A stretch of 6,408 nucleotides of DNA from Zymogenus sp964542895 (GTDB lineage Bacteria; Desulfobacterota; Zymogenia; Zymogenales; Zymogenaceae): the NCBI GenBank assembly GCA_964542895.1, contig CAZIWT010000175.1:1-6408 (forward strand), given 5' to 3'. The notes below the pieces were generated by a model. The model did not search any database, was not told where the DNA came from, and saw nothing but the letters and a program-made list of their open reading frames with translations. How positions within the stretch are numbered: the first letter of the stretch is position 1; each line of letters starts with the position of its first letter. Position numbers and translations under genes: made by a program. Shown here one piece after another: positions 4,887-6,408 of the stretch.

Positions 4887-5681
4887 ATGAAAAAAACGTG
4901 GTCTTTTCTGATTATCATTGCGCTGTCCCTCTCTATTGTAACTTCCGTCAGTCCGCTCAACGCCTTCGCCCAAAACGCCGACGACTGGTTCTTAAAGGGC
5001 TTCGACAGTACCGATCCGAAAGAGCAGATCAAGTACTACACCAAGACGATCGAGATCAATCCCACGTATGTACAGGCGTACCTGTACCGGGGAGACGCCC
5101 ACTTAAAGCTCAAGATGTACAAAGAGGCGATATACGACTACACGAAGACGCTGGAGCACGACACCGCCTACGGCTTTATAGACCTCGCCTATGACGGCCG
5201 GGCGTGGTGCCATTACTATCTGGGAGAGTACGAAAAGGCCTTGGAGGATATCAACAAGGCGCTCGATTACAAGCCGGACTTCTTCACGCTTTTGATCACG
5301 AGGAGCAACATCTACCAGGCGATGGGGAGGTACGAAGATGCCCTTAACGACCTCAACAGGGCCACGGCGGAAGACCCGGGCCCCGGCTACAGTCCCATCT
5401 ACTACCGCACCTTCTATGAGAGGGGGCTCCTCTACAAAAAGATGGGGAAGATCAGAAAGGCCAAGAGCGATTTCAAGACCGCCTGCGAGATGGGGGGAGC
5501 GGAGGCCTGCGAGGCGTTGAAGGAGCTGGAAAATAGAGATAGGTGTGTTTCCTCCCTTGATCCGTGTCGACGGGCTGCATCGGCTTTTTTGGATTTAGCT
5601 CACCGGAGGCGTTTTGAAATTAAGGGGGGAAGACCCCAAATCGCCATATTGATATTGATATTTAAAATCCAATCGGGATAA
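4887..5681 (+). CDS. Exported tetratricopeptide (TPR) repeat protein, probable run-on C-terminus
   Basis: This secreted or periplasmic TPR scaffold likely works through protein contacts; the partner is unknown. A signal peptide is clear: KK at 2-3, a hydrophobic core at 6-20, and a likely cleavage after AFA (26-28). Four to five TPR units follow at about 33-63, 64-97, 98-131, 132-165 and 170-203. Canonical features are YLYRGDAHLKLKMYKEAIYD (66-85), GEYEKALEDINKAL (113-126) and GRYEDALNDLNRA (147-159). The last unit ends in ACEMGGAEACEALKELE (199-215), a usual end for such proteins. Residues 217-264 do not resemble TPR and are rich in Arg and small residues. In the neighbouring frame two TAG codons (5534-5536 and 5540-5542) lie exactly where the protein should stop, so a one-base loss in AAAA (5530-5533) may have removed the original end. 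AGGAGG (4877-4882) gives a strong start. A terminator follows at 5726. Confidence 0.85.
   Translation: MKKTWSFLIIIALSLSIVTSVSPLNAFAQNADDWFLKGFDSTDPKEQIKYYTKTIEINPTYVQAYLYRGDAHLKLKMYKEAIYDYTKTLEHDTAYGFIDLAYDGRAWCHYYLGEYEKALEDINKALDYKPDFFTLLITRSNIYQAMGRYEDALNDLNRATAEDPGPGYSPIYYRTFYERGLLYKKMGKIRKAKSDFKTACEMGGAEACEALKELENRDRCVSSLDPCRRAASAFLDLAHRRRFEIKGGRPQIAILILIFKIQSG
5534..5542 (+). other. Displaced double stop at the natural end of the TPR protein
   Basis: TAG-AGA-TAG is out of frame by one base relative to the TPR gene, directly after the codons for LKELE and an A4 run. One extra A in that run would end the protein as ELEK with two stops. This fits a sequencing or assembly indel, a recent mutation, or programmed slippage; an indel is the simplest. 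Confidence 0.5.
5646..5663 (+). repeat. Short tandem repeat ATATTG
   Basis: Two copies of ATATTG and a third variant, ATATTT, stand in a row inside the proposed run-on tail of the TPR gene. The low-complexity, AT-rich character of this stretch supports its being untranslated 3' sequence rather than true coding sequence. Confidence 0.4.
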
Positions 5682-5725
5682 AGAAACGCTTTAAATACCT
5701 ATATCTATTCCTTGTGCAAATAGAT

Positions 5726-5764
5726 GGAGCGGCACAATCAATATGAACGGCCGCTCCTTTTTTT
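5726..5764 (+). terminator. Rho-independent terminator of the TPR gene
   Basis: A perfect 8-base GC-rich stem, GGAGCGGC (5726-5733) with GCCGCTCC (5750-5757), encloses a 16-base loop and is followed by seven T. It is oriented for the + strand and ends the TPR transcript before the convergent membrane protein gene. Read on the - strand it lacks a T-run. Confidence 0.92.
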
Positions 5765-5813
5765 AACAAAACAGTGTCTCTTCTATCGCCGATTCAATCC
5801 TTCGCCGCTTGAT

Positions 5814-6215
5814 CTATTGCTTGCGGTACTTGAGGTAGAAGTAGGTCCAAAAGACAAATAATACGGCGAACAGGACGCCGTTAAACCACATAATAGCAGG
5901 GGCAGCCTCAAAGATAACGGCATAAAAACACGCCAATGTCGCCAGTAAGGTTAGCGCAACCTCCTGGATCAAGATTATCCGAACCTCGACCAATCCCTTT
6001 GCTTTAAAGCAGAACCAATCCTTAAATCCAAGGGCCAAAAAATATGACCCCAGAAGTCTCATCACACCGTTGTCTATAGGTCCGTATTGGTTTAATTTTG
6101 CCCAGATTTCGGGTACGAAAAATAACAGGACGCCGGTAAAAATCGCCCCAACACCGTGGATAACAAATAATGCCTTCAATCCCTTCGATAACCCTGTTTC
6201 TTTTTTCTTAGCCAT
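5814..6215 (-). CDS. Four-helix membrane protein of unknown function
   Basis: This is a 133-residue inner-membrane protein that I cannot assign. A basic N-terminus (MAKKKETGLSKGLK) precedes four hydrophobic helices at about 13-35, 51-68, 78-101 and 107-128, and the protein ends in KYRKQ. The positive-inside rule puts both ends in the cytoplasm. Distinct residues are VPEIWAKLNQYGPIDNG (34-50) between helices 1 and 2, the RLLGSYFLALGFKDW stretch (53-67), and VEVRIILIQE (76-85), including charged residues within or beside helices 2 and 3. The general pattern resembles small four-helix families of unknown function such as the DUF4345 type, but I cannot confirm that. AGGAGG (6221-6226 on the - strand) stands five bases before the ATG, so the start is secure. 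It is convergent with the TPR gene, has no neighbour on its own strand in the window, and no clear promoter is visible. Confidence 0.75.
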   Translation of the reverse strand: MAKKKETGLSKGLKALFVIHGVGAIFTGVLLFFVPEIWAKLNQYGPIDNGVMRLLGSYFLALGFKDWFCFKAKGLVEVRIILIQEVALTLLATLACFYAVIFEAAPAIMWFNGVLFAVLFVFWTYFYLKYRKQ

Positions 6216-6408
6216 GATAGCCTCCTAATATAAGGTTAATGGACACACAAAAAAACCTGTGAGTATCCCCAACTATTTTTAAACTACCGACTCTCGTTTT
6301 TTTAGCACGGTTTTTTTAAAGCCAGCCGAATATTCACCACACCTGAATTTGCAGAGGAAGATTTAAACCAACAAGAGGTAACGGGAAGGGTAAGAACATC
6401 AACCTTTT
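6216..6408. other. AT-rich upstream region of the four-helix protein
   Basis: This holds the ribosome binding site for the - strand gene and two runs of seven T around 6298-6317, without GC-rich stems in front of them. From 6306 to the window end one + strand frame is open (with codons for PEFAEEDLNQQ), but it has no start codon or ribosome binding site. I see no gene that can be supported. Confidence 0.4.

Noticed and set aside
4722..4973. A - strand frame of 83 codons opposite the start of the TPR gene
   Set aside because: It overlaps the signal peptide region of a much better supported gene, has no ribosome binding site, and its composition is that of an antisense shadow.
5555..5592. A terminator ending in the six-T run at 5585-5590
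   Set aside because: No stable GC-rich stem can be formed directly before the T-run; only 3-base or wobble pairings are available.
6306..6408. Open + strand frame at the right edge
   Set aside because: It follows a stop codon directly, has no start codon or ribosome binding site, and is too short to judge without sequence beyond the window.

Overview
This is a 6.4-kb stretch of chromosome-like DNA, probably from an anaerobic or microaerophilic Gram-negative bacterium. A relative of the Desulfobacterota (old Deltaproteobacteria) is my best guess. The reasons are a flavin-reductase/rubredoxin fusion of the Hrb type, a quinone methyltransferase, a stand-alone cyclic-nucleotide-binding protein and a TauE/SafE-type carrier. 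All of these are common in sulfur-metabolising anaerobes, but none is diagnostic, so the assignment is inference. Coding sequence is moderately GC-rich. The spacers are long, AT-rich and full of short palindromes, and coding density is only about two thirds.

Layout from left to right: (1) The 3' part of a + strand gene for a cyclic-nucleotide-binding (CNB) domain protein, cut by the window edge. (2) A 436-base spacer with an unusual cluster of palindromes, leading to a + strand gene for an unrecognised 108-residue protein with one C-terminal membrane helix. (3) A 200-base leader that may fold into alternative helices, then a 32-codon single-helix membrane protein with a strong ribosome binding site. 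(4) A noncoding stretch ending in a hairpin terminator. (5) On the - strand, a complete TauE/SafE membrane carrier whose last codons lie in a perfect 11+11 palindrome. (6) A divergent intergenic region with a good sigma-70-type promoter for ubiE/menG. (7) A second very good promoter directly after ubiE, driving an Hrb-like flavin reductase-rubredoxin fusion. (8) A secreted or periplasmic TPR protein whose C-terminal tail looks like run-on translation after a one-base frame change, followed by a textbook terminator. (9) A convergent - strand gene for a four-helix membrane protein of unknown function.

There is no obvious multigene operon: most genes have their own ribosome binding site, and often their own promoter or terminator. 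A loose functional theme is possible. UbiE/MenG serves the respiratory quinone pool, and Hrb passes NAD(P)H electrons to a flavodiiron protein in oxygen/NO detoxification in Moorella, but no flavodiiron gene is present here. I found no mobile element, CRISPR array, tRNA, rRNA or recognisable defence or biosynthetic system. The points most worth following up are the possible internal translation start for a free rubredoxin inside the hrb gene, the probable frame change at the end of the TPR gene, the 32-codon gene with its leader, and the palindrome cluster at 641-698.
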